Below, one piece after another: positions 52,805 to 61,596 of a DNA stretch of 64,000 nt. The stretch is taken from contig QZDS01000007.1 in assembly GCA_009917455.1 (NCBI GenBank), positions 1 through 64,000 of the forward strand, given 5' to 3'. A program made the position numbers and the translations under genes. The notes beneath the pieces are model-generated. The model was not told the origin of the DNA, did no database searches, and saw only the letters and a list, made by a program, of their open reading frames with translations. Position 1 is the stretch's first letter, and each line of letters opens with the position of its first letter. The stretch comes from a bacterium 1xD8-48 (GTDB lineage Bacteria; Bacillota; Clostridia; Lachnospirales; Lachnospiraceae).

Positions 52805-54109
52805 TTATTTCACAATACCTACGATAACCTTTCCCTCGCTTTTTTTATCTTTCCCTATGGTATAAGCGGCAAGAAGCCTTTCCTTTGCCGCCTGAAGCCT
52901 TTCGGAATCGTTGGCGTGGAGCCATGCCAGCACGTCTCCCTTTTTCACCTGCGCTCCCACCTTCTTTTCAAGCACAATTCCCACGGACAAGTCGATGACG
53001 CTCTCCTTCGTCTCCCGTCCTCCGCCTAATATCAGGGAACAAATCCCCACTTCGTCACAGACAAGCCTTTCCACATAGCCGTCTCCTTCTGCAAGAACCG
53101 GTTCCACCATCCGGGCCCTGGGCAAAAGCTCCGGCTCGTAAACCATTTTTTCGTCGCCGCCCTGAGCCTTTACAAACTCCGCCAGCTTCCGAAGCGCCCT
53201 TCCATCTGCAACAGCCTCCTTGAGCATTTCGCGCCCTTCTTCCTCTGTCTTCGCCGCGCCTCCCATAAGAAGCATATAAGAACCCAGCGTCAGACAAAGC
53301 TCCGTGAAATCCTCCGGCCCGTTTCCCTTCAGGGTTTCGATTGCCTCCTTTACTTCTAAGGCGTTTCCCACGGCAAAGCCAAGAGGCTGATCCATATCGG
53401 ACACTACTGCGGCCGTATTCCTCCCTGCATTTTTACCGAGCTGCACCATTTCTTTTGCCAGTGCAAATGCGTCCGCCTCCTTTTTCATAAAAGCGCCGCT
53501 TCCCGTCTTTACATCCAGAACAATGGCGTCCGCCCCCGCCGCCAGCTTTTTACTCATGATAGAGGAAGCTATCAGCGACATATTATCCACCGTAGCCGTC
53601 ACGTCGCGCAGGGCATACAAAAGCTTATCTGCTGGAGCCAGTTCCTTCGTCTGTCCCATAATGGAAATCCCAATCTCATTCACATTCTTAAAGAAATCTT
53701 CTGTTGAAATGGCAGTTGAAAATCCCGCAAAGCTCTCAAGCTTATCGATAGTTCCCCCTGTGTGCCCCAGTCCCCGGCCGCTCATCTTTGCAATCTTCAC
53801 CCCGCAGGCGGCTACCATGGGAGTCAGCGCAAGAGACGTCTTGTCGCCCACGCCGCCGGTACTGTGCTTATCCACCTTGATACCGTCAATTGCCGATAAA
53901 TCCAACATCTCGCCGCTGTGAGCCATAGCCATGGTGAGATGAAAGGTTTCCTCCTCGTTCATGCCCACAAAATAGACGGCCATCATCATGGCGGACATCT
54001 GGTAATCGGGAATTTCCCCCTTCGTATATCCTTCCACCATGAAGTAAATTTCTGCTTTTGAAAGGGCGCCGCCGTTTCTTTTTTTCATAATCAGGTCATA
54101 CATTCTCAT
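52805..54109 (-). CDS. pdp: Pyrimidine-nucleoside phosphorylase
   Basis: A 434-residue enzyme splitting thymidine, uridine or deoxyuridine with phosphate. It shows KHSTGGVGDKTSLALTPMVA (near residue 80), the phosphate-binding GRGLGHTGGTIDKLESF, and LDVKTGSGAFMKKEADAFAL with the usual lysine and serine. The C-terminal lipoyl-like domain ends GKVIVGIVK. The start at 54109 has GGGTG upstream; a GTG at 54118 is in frame. Length is normal. Confidence 0.93.
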   Translation of the reverse strand: MRMYDLIMKKRNGGALSKAEIYFMVEGYTKGEIPDYQMSAMMMAVYFVGMNEEETFHLTMAMAHSGEMLDLSAIDGIKVDKHSTGGVGDKTSLALTPMVAACGVKIAKMSGRGLGHTGGTIDKLESFAGFSTAISTEDFFKNVNEIGISIMGQTKELAPADKLLYALRDVTATVDNMSLIASSIMSKKLAAGADAIVLDVKTGSGAFMKKEADAFALAKEMVQLGKNAGRNTAAVVSDMDQPLGFAVGNALEVKEAIETLKGNGPEDFTELCLTLGSYMLLMGGAAKTEEEGREMLKEAVADGRALRKLAEFVKAQGGDEKMVYEPELLPRARMVEPVLAEGDGYVERLVCDEVGICSLILGGGRETKESVIDLSVGIVLEKKVGAQVKKGDVLAWLHANDSERLQAAKERLLAAYTIGKDKKSEGKVIVGIVK

Positions 54110-54184
54110 ATTTTTCACCCGTCTAAAATGCTCCTCTTCCTTTTTTACCTTCTATACAAATCTTTCTGCTTCCTGTTTTCTCCG

Positions 54185-54664
54185 TCACTTGTGATAGGGC
54201 TCCCCCTTTATAATACGATAGCTCCGGTATATCTGCTCAAGCAGAATCACCCGCATAAGCTGATGGGGAAATGTCATGTTGGAAAAGCCAAGCGCCCTGT
54301 CAGCCGCCCGTGATACCTTTTGGTGAAGCCCTAAAGAACCGCCTATGATAAACTGGATATGGCTCTTTCCCTGGACGGCCAGACGGTTCATCTCCTCTGC
54401 AAATTTAAGGGAATCCGGTTGCCATCCCGCAATCTCAAGGGATATGACGTAAGCATCCTCCTTCACATGCTTCAAAATCCTGTCGGCCTCCCGCTCTTTT
54501 ATCTGTTCTTCCATAGCCGCGCCGGCGCCTTCAGGCGTTTTTTCATCCGCCACCTCGATAATTTCCAGATTGCAATACCTTGAAAGCCGTTTTTCATATT
54601 CACAAACGGCTTTCCTGTAAAAATCTTCTTTAATTTTCCCTACGCAAATAAGAGTAATCTTCAT
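54185..54664 (-). CDS. rlmH: 23S rRNA (pseudouridine1915-N3)-methyltransferase
   Basis: A 159-residue SPOUT methyltransferase. It starts MKITLICVGKIKEDFYRKAV and carries FIIGGSLGLHQKV with the SAM-binding glycines and the C-terminal knot NMTFPHQLMRVILLEQIYRS, ending YHK as usual. The start at 54664 has GGAGGAG upstream; the frame to 54676 is only 4 residues longer. Confidence 0.96.
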   Translation of the reverse strand: MKITLICVGKIKEDFYRKAVCEYEKRLSRYCNLEIIEVADEKTPEGAGAAMEEQIKEREADRILKHVKEDAYVISLEIAGWQPDSLKFAEEMNRLAVQGKSHIQFIIGGSLGLHQKVSRAADRALGFSNMTFPHQLMRVILLEQIYRSYRIIKGEPYHK

Positions 54665-54724
54665 TAACTCCTCCACACCGCAGCATCCTCCGGCAGCGCC
54701 GTCATGCCCGCGCGCTGAAATATT

Positions 54725-55495
54725 TCAGATATCGGCATCTTCTGAATCGCCACCGAAGCCGTTATGGAAAACTTCCCGAAAAATTTCCGTGTAAACCTCC
54801 TCCACCAGCCTGTCCAGATACGCCTCGTCCAGATTTACAAACTGTTTTTGAATGGCCTTCTTCACATAATCAATCCTCTGGAAATACTTCAGCTCCTCCC
54901 GCTCTCCTGAAAGGTCAAGCAGACTGTCAATCTCCTCCTCCCTGAGATTTGAGATGCACCATTTTTTTATTTCTATCGTCAGGTTGTTTTCTTTTCCCGC
55001 TTTTTTCCTGAAAATCTTTGAATTTCTCATGGAAATAGCTCCCATGATAATAAAAAGAAGGAAAAGAACTCCCATAACACCCGTAATCATATACTTGTTA
55101 CTCTGCAGCGCCGCCACATTTATCACGTCAAAGAATATCAGCATTACTGCGATAAGTCCAACGCCGCCCACGGTAAGAAGCGTATATCCGGATGTTCTGT
55201 TGTCCTCCGCCTTCTCCTCATTATTTACATAAACCGGCTGGTACTTTGGGCGGGGCTCTTCCTCCTCAAACTGAAAGTCTTCCTCCGATTCCGATATATC
55301 GCCGCTGTTTTCCTTTAATGCCTGCATAAGAGGCCCAATATTGGGATGAGTATGTATAACGCCTGATATTTTAAAGCTGTCCTCTCCGTCGGATGCCCCG
55401 TCTTCCGGCAGATTCTCCACCAGCTTACACCCGCAGTCTGCGCAAACCTTAATCCCCTCCACATACTCGCTTTTACACTTTGGACACCATGCCAT
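54725..55495 (-). CDS. Zinc-ribbon membrane protein of unknown function
   Basis: A 256-residue protein. The N-terminal zinc ribbon is CPKCKSEYVEGIKVCADCGC. A long acidic linker leads to two transmembrane helices (YTLLTVGGVGLIAVMLIFFD and KYMITGVMGVLFLLFIIMGA, residues about 102-160). The remainder is a helical cytosolic domain with a C-terminal acidic end. Similar zinc-ribbon/two-TM proteins are common in Lachnospiraceae and their role is unknown. A strong AAGGAGG precedes the start. Confidence 0.8.
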   Translation of the reverse strand: MAWCPKCKSEYVEGIKVCADCGCKLVENLPEDGASDGEDSFKISGVIHTHPNIGPLMQALKENSGDISESEEDFQFEEEEPRPKYQPVYVNNEEKAEDNRTSGYTLLTVGGVGLIAVMLIFFDVINVAALQSNKYMITGVMGVLFLLFIIMGAISMRNSKIFRKKAGKENNLTIEIKKWCISNLREEEIDSLLDLSGEREELKYFQRIDYVKKAIQKQFVNLDEAYLDRLVEEVYTEIFREVFHNGFGGDSEDADI

Positions 55496-55630
55496 ATCCC
55501 CATACCTCCTTCGTAATCCCCTGTTAATATTTTACTACGGAACAGCCATGGTTTCCACTTCTTTTTCTTATTTTTCTAACCTCTGTTTCTATATACCCGG
55601 AAAGCTTCTAATGAAAAATCAGGAAGCAAG

Positions 55631-56725
55631 TCAGGCGTCTGCCGGGAAATGCAGGCAGGGTACGCCGATATTGACATTTTTATTGGGGTGCATCCAGATA
55701 TAATTATCAGGATTCGTCGTTTCTACCAGAACCGGCCCGTTTCCTTTCTTATCCCGGTTCTTGCTCATATAGACCCAGGAACCACGCTCCGCCGTCCCGT
55801 TCCACTCCTTGGAGTTCCCGTCCGAGTAGATATTTGTCATATAAAAATCTCCGTTAATCAGCCCTGCCGAATAGCTTCCAATCAGATTGGCGTTATATCC
55901 CTGATTCTCCTTCAGAAGAGACATGTCATAATCATAATGCTCGGAGCCTTCCCCGTCAGGCAAATCGTTCGCCCAGCTTCCTGTGTACTGATGGGCAGTA
56001 TATAAATCGTCCGTATTTTTTGTAAAATGAATATGAAAATGAATCCAGGTTCCCTGGCCGCTTCTCACGCCATCCTTCCAGTCGCCGTAATAGTATCTGT
56101 TATCCGAATACACGGCAATTCCCTTTCCGTTCGGCCTGCCGTTCCCGTCCAAATCGCCGTAATAGTAAAAGTTATTAGTTCCCTTAAGGCTGTAAGACAT
56201 TGCCACATAGTGGTCAAGGTAAACAAGGTCGTTGATTGCTTTCTGGTTATTGTCCGCCCAGTAAGCCATCATATCCCGAAGCTGTTCGTCCTTATGGAAC
56301 TCTATCTTGCTGTAATCTTTCTTTCCGGATTTCATTGCTTCTCTTACAGGCGTCGGGCTGGCTGGCGGCGCAGAATTTTTCTCTGAAGGAGTTTTCTTTG
56401 GAGAAGCGCTCTCCTGCTCATCAGACTCCTCTGAATCACTACCCTCATCCTGTCCATGTTCTTCCGTCTCCATAAATCCCGCGCTGACCGGCACGGAAGA
56501 ATCCGCATCCTCCGCCCCCTTGTTTTCATCCGCATAATCCATAATGCTCTGCTGTAAATCGTCGCTGCCCCCGTCCGGACCTTTGTCGGACTTTTTCAGA
56601 TTATTCACAATCAATGTGATGGCAAGAATGATAATAATAAGTACAAAGGGAACCACCGTCACCAGTATCCTTGATTTTTCAAAGCCAAAATGCTCGTCGT
56701 CGTCATCGTCAAATAATTTTTTCAT
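55631..56725 (-). CDS. Membrane-anchored MORN-repeat protein
   Basis: A 364-residue protein. A short acidic N-terminus (KKLFDDDDDEHFGFEKS) precedes one transmembrane helix (ILVTVVPFVLIIIILAITLI, residues about 19-38). A low-complexity Glu/Ser/Pro linker to about residue 140 follows. The extracellular domain has MORN-type repeats such as YYYGDWKDGVRSGQGTWIH and YTGSWANDLPDGEG. The function is unknown; MORN repeats usually bind lipid or form scaffolds. The start at 56725 has GGGAGG upstream. Two 37-bp repeats lie in its 5' leader. Confidence 0.8.
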   Translation of the reverse strand: MKKLFDDDDDEHFGFEKSRILVTVVPFVLIIIILAITLIVNNLKKSDKGPDGGSDDLQQSIMDYADENKGAEDADSSVPVSAGFMETEEHGQDEGSDSEESDEQESASPKKTPSEKNSAPPASPTPVREAMKSGKKDYSKIEFHKDEQLRDMMAYWADNNQKAINDLVYLDHYVAMSYSLKGTNNFYYYGDLDGNGRPNGKGIAVYSDNRYYYGDWKDGVRSGQGTWIHFHIHFTKNTDDLYTAHQYTGSWANDLPDGEGSEHYDYDMSLLKENQGYNANLIGSYSAGLINGDFYMTNIYSDGNSKEWNGTAERGSWVYMSKNRDKKGNGPVLVETTNPDNYIWMHPNKNVNIGVPCLHFPADA

Positions 56726-56759
56726 TTTTCCTCCCATCCCCGTCTGCTTCCTTTGTTTC

Positions 56760-56833
56760 AATAAGCCGGCTCGCAAAGCGTGTCAGCGTTTGTTACAATA
56801 AGCTGGCTCGCAAAGCGTGTCAGCGTTTGTTGT
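56760..56833 (-). repeat. Two tandem 37-bp repeats in the leader of the MORN-protein gene
   Basis: Copies at 56760-56796 and 56797-56833 share the core CGCAAAGCGTGTCAGCGTTTG and differ at about four bases. They lie between a TATAAT-like -10 (56836-56841) and the start codon, so they would be transcribed as an untranslated leader. Confidence 0.85.
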
Positions 56834-56899
56834 ATATTATAAAGCAGATTGTTTAATTTACGGGGAATAAATTATTAATTCTTTCTTATTTTGATGAAA

Positions 56900-56931
56900 G
56901 GAGGCAGGTAAACATAAACTTACCTGCCTCC
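56900..56931 (-). terminator. Terminator after nfnB
   Basis: A perfect 12-bp stem GGAGGCAGGTAA / TTACCTGCCTCC with an 8-base loop, followed on the minus strand by TTTC. It lies 11 bases after the nfnB stop. Confidence 0.8.
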
Positions 56932-56942
56932 TGCGCCTTACC

Positions 56943-58334
56943 TTACTTCTTATTTTTCAGATACTCGTCAATCCCTTTTGCGCCTGCTCTTCCGGCGCCC
57001 ATTGCAAGGATAACGGTGGCTGCGCCCGTAACCGCGTCTCCGCCGGCGTATACCCCTTCCCTGGTGGTCTTTCCATATTCTTCATCCGCAACAATGCATT
57101 TCCACTTGTTTACCTCAAGCCCTTCTGTTGTGGAGGAAATCAGCGGATTGGGAGATGTTCCCAGGGACATGATAACCGTGTCCACATCAATAGTAAACTC
57201 GGAGCCGGGTACCTCCACAGGACGTCTTCTGCCAGAGGCGTCAGGCTCTCCAAGCTCCATCCTGATGCAGGTCATGCCCTTTACCCATCCTTTTTCATCG
57301 GTAAGAATCTCCACCGGATTGGTGAGAAGGTCAAAAATAATCCCTTCTTCTTTTGCATGGTGCACCTCCTCCACACGGGCCGGAAGTTCTTCCTCGCTTC
57401 TTCTGTATACGATATGTACCTCTGCGCCAAGGCGGAGCGCCGTTCTTGCGGCATCCATTGCCACATTTCCGCCGCCCACCACCGCAACCTTTTTGCCGCG
57501 CATAATCGGCGTTGCGGACTCCTTGTCAAAGGCCTTCATAAGATTGCTTCTGGTCAGGTATTCATTTGCAGAAAACACGCCGTTTGCCTGCTCGCCGGGA
57601 ATTCCCATGAATTTGGGAAGGCCTGCGCCGGAACCGATAAACACCGCATCGAAGCCTTCTTCCTCCAACAGCCCGTCGATGGTAACGGATTTACCCACCA
57701 CCACATTTGTCTCTATTTTAACGCCTAAGGACTTTACGTTTTCAATTTCCTTCGCCACAACCGCGCTCTTGGGAAGACGGAATTCAGGAATTCCGTATAC
57801 CAGCACGCCGCCCGGCTCGTGGAGGGCTTCAAAAATCGTCACCTCATATCCAAGCTTTGCCAAATCTCCCGCACAGGAAAGTCCTGCCGGGCCGGAACCG
57901 ATTACGGCAACCTTTTTACCGTTTTTCTCTGCGCTGCACTGAGGCTTAATCCCTTTTTCACCGGCCCAGTCCGCCACAAAACGCTCCAGCTTTCCGATGG
58001 AAATGGGCTCTCCCTTGATTCCGCGGATACATTTCCCTTCGCACTGGCTTTCCTGGGGGCATACCCGCCCGCACACCGCCGGAAGTGAGGACGCCTCGCT
58101 GATTACCTGATAGGCTGCTTCCACATCGCCTTCCTTTACTTTCTGTATAAAGCCGGGAATATCAATTGCCACCGGGCAGCCTTTGACGCACTGTGCATTT
58201 TTGCAGTTAATGCATCTTTCCGCTTCTTCCATCGCCTCTTCCATGTTATAACCAAGGCATACCTCCTCAAAATTGGCGGCACGCACCTTCGCATCCTGTT
58301 CTCTTACCGGAACTTTCTTCAATACATCCATCAT
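56943..58334 (-). CDS. nfnB: NADPH-binding large subunit of NfnAB / glutamate synthase-like (GltA/NfnB)
   Basis: A 463-residue Fe-S flavoprotein. The N-terminal cysteine clusters are CINCKNAQCVKGCPVAIDIP and CGRVCPQESQCEGKCIRG. The FAD site is GSGPAGLSCAGDLAKLG and the NADPH site GGGNVAMDAARTALRLG. Paired with the 2Fe-2S subunit it forms NADH-dependent reduced ferredoxin:NADP+ oxidoreductase, an electron-bifurcating enzyme of anaerobes. It overlaps nfnA by 4 bases (ATGA). It is often annotated gltA, but no large glutamate synthase subunit is present. Confidence 0.92.
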   Translation of the reverse strand: MMDVLKKVPVREQDAKVRAANFEEVCLGYNMEEAMEEAERCINCKNAQCVKGCPVAIDIPGFIQKVKEGDVEAAYQVISEASSLPAVCGRVCPQESQCEGKCIRGIKGEPISIGKLERFVADWAGEKGIKPQCSAEKNGKKVAVIGSGPAGLSCAGDLAKLGYEVTIFEALHEPGGVLVYGIPEFRLPKSAVVAKEIENVKSLGVKIETNVVVGKSVTIDGLLEEEGFDAVFIGSGAGLPKFMGIPGEQANGVFSANEYLTRSNLMKAFDKESATPIMRGKKVAVVGGGNVAMDAARTALRLGAEVHIVYRRSEEELPARVEEVHHAKEEGIIFDLLTNPVEILTDEKGWVKGMTCIRMELGEPDASGRRRPVEVPGSEFTIDVDTVIMSLGTSPNPLISSTTEGLEVNKWKCIVADEEYGKTTREGVYAGGDAVTGAATVILAMGAGRAGAKGIDEYLKNKK

Positions 58335-59218
58335 TTGTCACCTCCGCAATTTCCACAGCCTCCATGGTGGGTATCCCCCTCCTTTTCTTTGAGGAAAGCT
58401 CTGCCCTCAGCTGTTTTATAAATCTGCTGACGTTGCATAGCTTCGTCAAAATTCACCTGATGACCGTCAAACTCCGGCCCGTCCACACAGGCAAATTTCA
58501 CTTTTCCGCCTACAGTCACACGGCAGGCTCCGCACATGCCTGTACCGTCCACCATAATGGGATTTAGGCTGACAATGGTAGGCAGTCCCAGCTCTTTGGT
58601 CAGCCTGCAGACAAATTTCATCATAATCATAGGGCCGATAGCAACGCACACATCGTAGTGCTTTCCCTCGTTTACCAAATCCGTAATGGTCTGCGTCACC
58701 ATTCCGCTTCTCCCATAAGAGCCGTCGTCCGTTGTTATGTAAAGATTGCCGGCAGCCTCCTTCATTTCCTCCTCGAGAATCAGAAGGTCTTTTGTCTTGG
58801 CGCCCACAATCACATCTGCATCGATTCCCCTTTCATGGAGCCATTTCACCTGGGGATATACCGGCGCAGTCCCCACGCCGCCGGCCACAAACAGCATTTT
58901 CCTGTTTTTTAATACTTCCAAATCCTCCGAGATAAATTCCGACGGGCAGCCCAAAGGCCCGACAAAATCATGAAAGGTATCCCCGGCTTTCAAAGCGGAC
59001 ATCATTTTGGTCGCCGCTCCCACGATTTGGAACACTATCGTTATTGTCCCCTTTTCCCTGTCGTAATCGCAGATGGTTAAAGGGATACGCTCTCCGTTTT
59101 CATCAGTTCTGACAATTACAAACTGCCCGGGTTCACATGATTTTGCCACTCGTTTTGCTTCCACCACCATATAATAAATATTGGCCGCAAGCTCTTTTGC
59201 TTCTACTATCTTATACAT
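58331..59218 (-). CDS. nfnA: FAD/2Fe-2S small subunit of NfnAB
   Basis: A 295-residue ferredoxin-NADP reductase-like protein of the dihydroorotate dehydrogenase electron-transfer (PyrK) group. The FAD motif region is IPLTICDYDREKGTITIVFQ and the NAD site FVAGGVGTAPVYPQVKWLHE. The C-terminal 2Fe-2S ligands are in CGACRVTVGGKVKFACVDGP. An extra Cys/Gly/His tail (HHGGCGNCGGDK) ends the protein. It is coupled to nfnB by a 4-base overlap. Confidence 0.93.
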   Translation of the reverse strand: MYKIVEAKELAANIYYMVVEAKRVAKSCEPGQFVIVRTDENGERIPLTICDYDREKGTITIVFQIVGAATKMMSALKAGDTFHDFVGPLGCPSEFISEDLEVLKNRKMLFVAGGVGTAPVYPQVKWLHERGIDADVIVGAKTKDLLILEEEMKEAAGNLYITTDDGSYGRSGMVTQTITDLVNEGKHYDVCVAIGPMIMMKFVCRLTKELGLPTIVSLNPIMVDGTGMCGACRVTVGGKVKFACVDGPEFDGHQVNFDEAMQRQQIYKTAEGRAFLKEKEGDTHHGGCGNCGGDK

Positions 59219-59246
59219 TTCCCGCTCCTTATAATTTAATAGATTT

Positions 59247-60737
59247 TTAGTTCAGAGGAATTAATCCCATCTTTCCGTTTTCATCGTAAATCAGGCGGTT
59301 AGGCGCACCCGTATTTACCTCCACCGCGTAAAGAAGCTCCGTCTTTGTCTGATTTCCGCTGTTATCCTCCACGTACTCATTCAAAATATAATAATAACCT
59401 AAATTGGGAATTTCCACAATAGAATCATACTTAAATACATATTTTCCCTCTATTCCATAGGAATGCCCCTGCAAGTCCGACAATACTCTCCGTCTATACA
59501 GCGCGTCCACAATGATATTCACCGCCCTTGTCACTGTGATATCCGTATCCAAAGTAAGGGAATAGCTGCGGTTTACAATTTCGCTGGAAACACCCTCCTC
59601 TGAAATTGCCACAAATTTAAAATTGGTTCTCCCCAAAGGCATTGCTATAGGACCTGTATACTGTTGGCTGTAGGCGTCGGGCGTGGCGCCGTTCGTGGTA
59701 TAGTATACAGTTCCTCCTTCCGGCACAATCACCTCAATTTTAACCGGCGTGTCGTAATCTCCGCTGGCCACGGGAACCTCCGGCGCATCGGGCACGGAAA
59801 GGTTAATCACGTACCAGTTTCTTGCCGAGTCGCTTCTGATTCCATACTCATTGATAAAAACAGCCGTAACCTGATAGTCGCCGGATTCCAAAAGCAGCGG
59901 CGCTGTGTAAATCTGGCTCCTCTCATCCGGTTCACTCCCGTCTAACGTATAGTAAATCGTTCCGGCGGTATTGGCGCTGAGCTTTAACGTAATGACCTCG
60001 TCATAGCTTCCCGATTCATACCCGAATTCAGGCGGAAGAGCCAGAAACTGCTGAAAATGGGTGACAATCTCGCTGTCCGTACAGGAAATGAGCAGCTCAT
60101 TGATATCCTCATATCTGTCTTCTTCGCTATAAATATCTATAATTCTTTCATATAATTTTTCTTTGTCTTCATACTCAAGATATTCCTTTCCCACAAGCGT
60201 TAAAAGAATATCCGCCGCCCTCTCTTTATCCCCTGACTGGTAGCAGTAATCCGCTTCCAGCAAAACCAGCTCTGCAATATCGCTGCGGAGCCCTCTGGCT
60301 CTTTCCAGACATTCAATTGCTTTTGCATAATCGCCGCTTTCCGCATAAGCTCTGGCTCTTCGGGTCTGATAAGGGACTGAATACCCGCGGTACATATACA
60401 CAGCCACAAAAACAATGACCAGTGTGGCAACAATGAAAGTAACCAGGCTGACAAGCACCCATTTTCTATCCTTCCACCGGTTTTTTTCCGGCTGCCCGTG
60501 GTTTTCATCCGGCTCTCCTGCCTCTTTCCCGTCCTCCCCGTTTTGGGCGTTTTTCCCCTTTGGGAGTTTTTCCGCCCGATTCTTTCCTCTGATTCCTTCC
60601 GCCAGATTAGAGAGCGTCTCCATTATGCTGTTTTCAATTTCAGGCTCGAAATCAGGAACCATCTGGATTTCCGTCCCGCAGGTTTCGCAGTAAAGATGGC
60701 CCTCTTTTATTTCACATCCACAATTAGGACACTTCAT
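59247..60737 (-). CDS. Zinc-ribbon, TPR and chitobiase-C-type domain membrane protein
   Basis: A 496-residue protein. A zinc ribbon (CPNCGCEIKEGHLYCETCG) begins it, followed by a charged linker. One transmembrane helix (WVLVSLVTFIVATLVIVFVA) lies near residues 93-112 and TPR-like helices near 120-230. Two beta-domains of the chitobiase/beta-hexosaminidase C-terminal type follow (GTIYYTLDGSEPDERS and GTVYYTTNGATPDAYS). The C-terminal part is unassigned. The start is 1 base after the folD stop, with a weak ribosome-binding site, so it depends on folD translation. The role is unknown; the surface beta-domains suggest carbohydrate contact. Confidence 0.8.
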   Translation of the reverse strand: MKCPNCGCEIKEGHLYCETCGTEIQMVPDFEPEIENSIMETLSNLAEGIRGKNRAEKLPKGKNAQNGEDGKEAGEPDENHGQPEKNRWKDRKWVLVSLVTFIVATLVIVFVAVYMYRGYSVPYQTRRARAYAESGDYAKAIECLERARGLRSDIAELVLLEADYCYQSGDKERAADILLTLVGKEYLEYEDKEKLYERIIDIYSEEDRYEDINELLISCTDSEIVTHFQQFLALPPEFGYESGSYDEVITLKLSANTAGTIYYTLDGSEPDERSQIYTAPLLLESGDYQVTAVFINEYGIRSDSARNWYVINLSVPDAPEVPVASGDYDTPVKIEVIVPEGGTVYYTTNGATPDAYSQQYTGPIAMPLGRTNFKFVAISEEGVSSEIVNRSYSLTLDTDITVTRAVNIIVDALYRRRVLSDLQGHSYGIEGKYVFKYDSIVEIPNLGYYYILNEYVEDNSGNQTKTELLYAVEVNTGAPNRLIYDENGKMGLIPLN

Positions 60738-60738
60738 A

Positions 60739-61581
60739 TCATTCTCTTTCTATGGATTCCAAACAGTTATGAAGAAGCATGGCAATTGTCATGGGGCCGA
60801 CGCCTCCCGGAACCGGAGTGATGGCGCTGCTCACAGGCTCCACCGTATCAAAATCAACATCCCCGCACAATTTGTTATTCTCATCTCTGTTAATCCCAAC
60901 GTCAATAACTACCGCACCCTCTTTTACATACTCCCCGGTAATCATTCCGGCTCTTCCCACCGCCACAATCAAAATGTCCGCTTCCCGCGTTACTTCTTTT
61001 AAATTTTGAGTCCTGGAGTGGGCAATGGTGACAGTTGCATTTTCCCGAAGCAGTAAAAGTGCCATGGGCTTTCCCACAATATTGCTTCTGCCAAGCACCA
61101 CGCATTTTTTCCCTTCTATAGAAATACCGCTTCTTTTCAGGAGCTGAATAATCCCAAGAGGCGTACAGGATACAAAGCCCGGACGGCCTATACACAGATT
61201 TCCCACATTCTGCGGATGAAAGCCGTCCACATCCTTAAGCGGGGAAATCGCGCTTATCACTCTGTCCTCATCCATATGGGGCGGCAGCGGAAGCTGCACT
61301 AAAATGCCGTTTACATCCCCTCTTTCATTCAGTTCCCCCACAAGGGAAAGAAGCTCCTCCTCGGCGGCGTCGCCGGGAAGCTCATAGGAAAGGGAACGGA
61401 TACCGGTATACTCGCACCCGCGCTTTTTATTTCTCACATAAACGGTGGAGGCCGGGTTGTCTCCGACCTGAATCACGGCAAGGGTTATCTCTTTTCCCTG
61501 TCCCTTAAGAGCCTCCACTTTTTTCTTTATTTCATCCTTTACCTGCAAGGAAATCTCCTTACCGTCAATTATCATCGCCAT
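60739..61581 (-). CDS. folD: Bifunctional methylenetetrahydrofolate dehydrogenase/methenyl-THF cyclohydrolase
   Basis: A 280-residue enzyme of one-carbon metabolism. It has the catalytic YVRNKKRGCEYTGIRSLSYE with the active-site lysine, QLPLPPHMDEDRVISAISP, and the NADP region VVLGRSNIVGKPMALLLLRE. The C-terminal PVPGGVGPMTIAMLLHNCLE is the family end motif. It is 15 bases after fhs and 1 base before the zinc-ribbon gene. Confidence 0.96.
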   Translation of the reverse strand: MAMIIDGKEISLQVKDEIKKKVEALKGQGKEITLAVIQVGDNPASTVYVRNKKRGCEYTGIRSLSYELPGDAAEEELLSLVGELNERGDVNGILVQLPLPPHMDEDRVISAISPLKDVDGFHPQNVGNLCIGRPGFVSCTPLGIIQLLKRSGISIEGKKCVVLGRSNIVGKPMALLLLRENATVTIAHSRTQNLKEVTREADILIVAVGRAGMITGEYVKEGAVVIDVGINRDENNKLCGDVDFDTVEPVSSAITPVPGGVGPMTIAMLLHNCLESIERE

Positions 61582-61596
61582 AAATTTATTCCTTCC

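Noticed and set aside
57016-57942. Long plus-strand open frame of 308 codons opposite nfnB
   Set aside because: It is the mirror of a well-supported gene with clear Fe-S, FAD and NADPH motifs; composition is rich in Ser/Pro/Thr, as expected for an antisense frame, and no ribosome-binding site fits.
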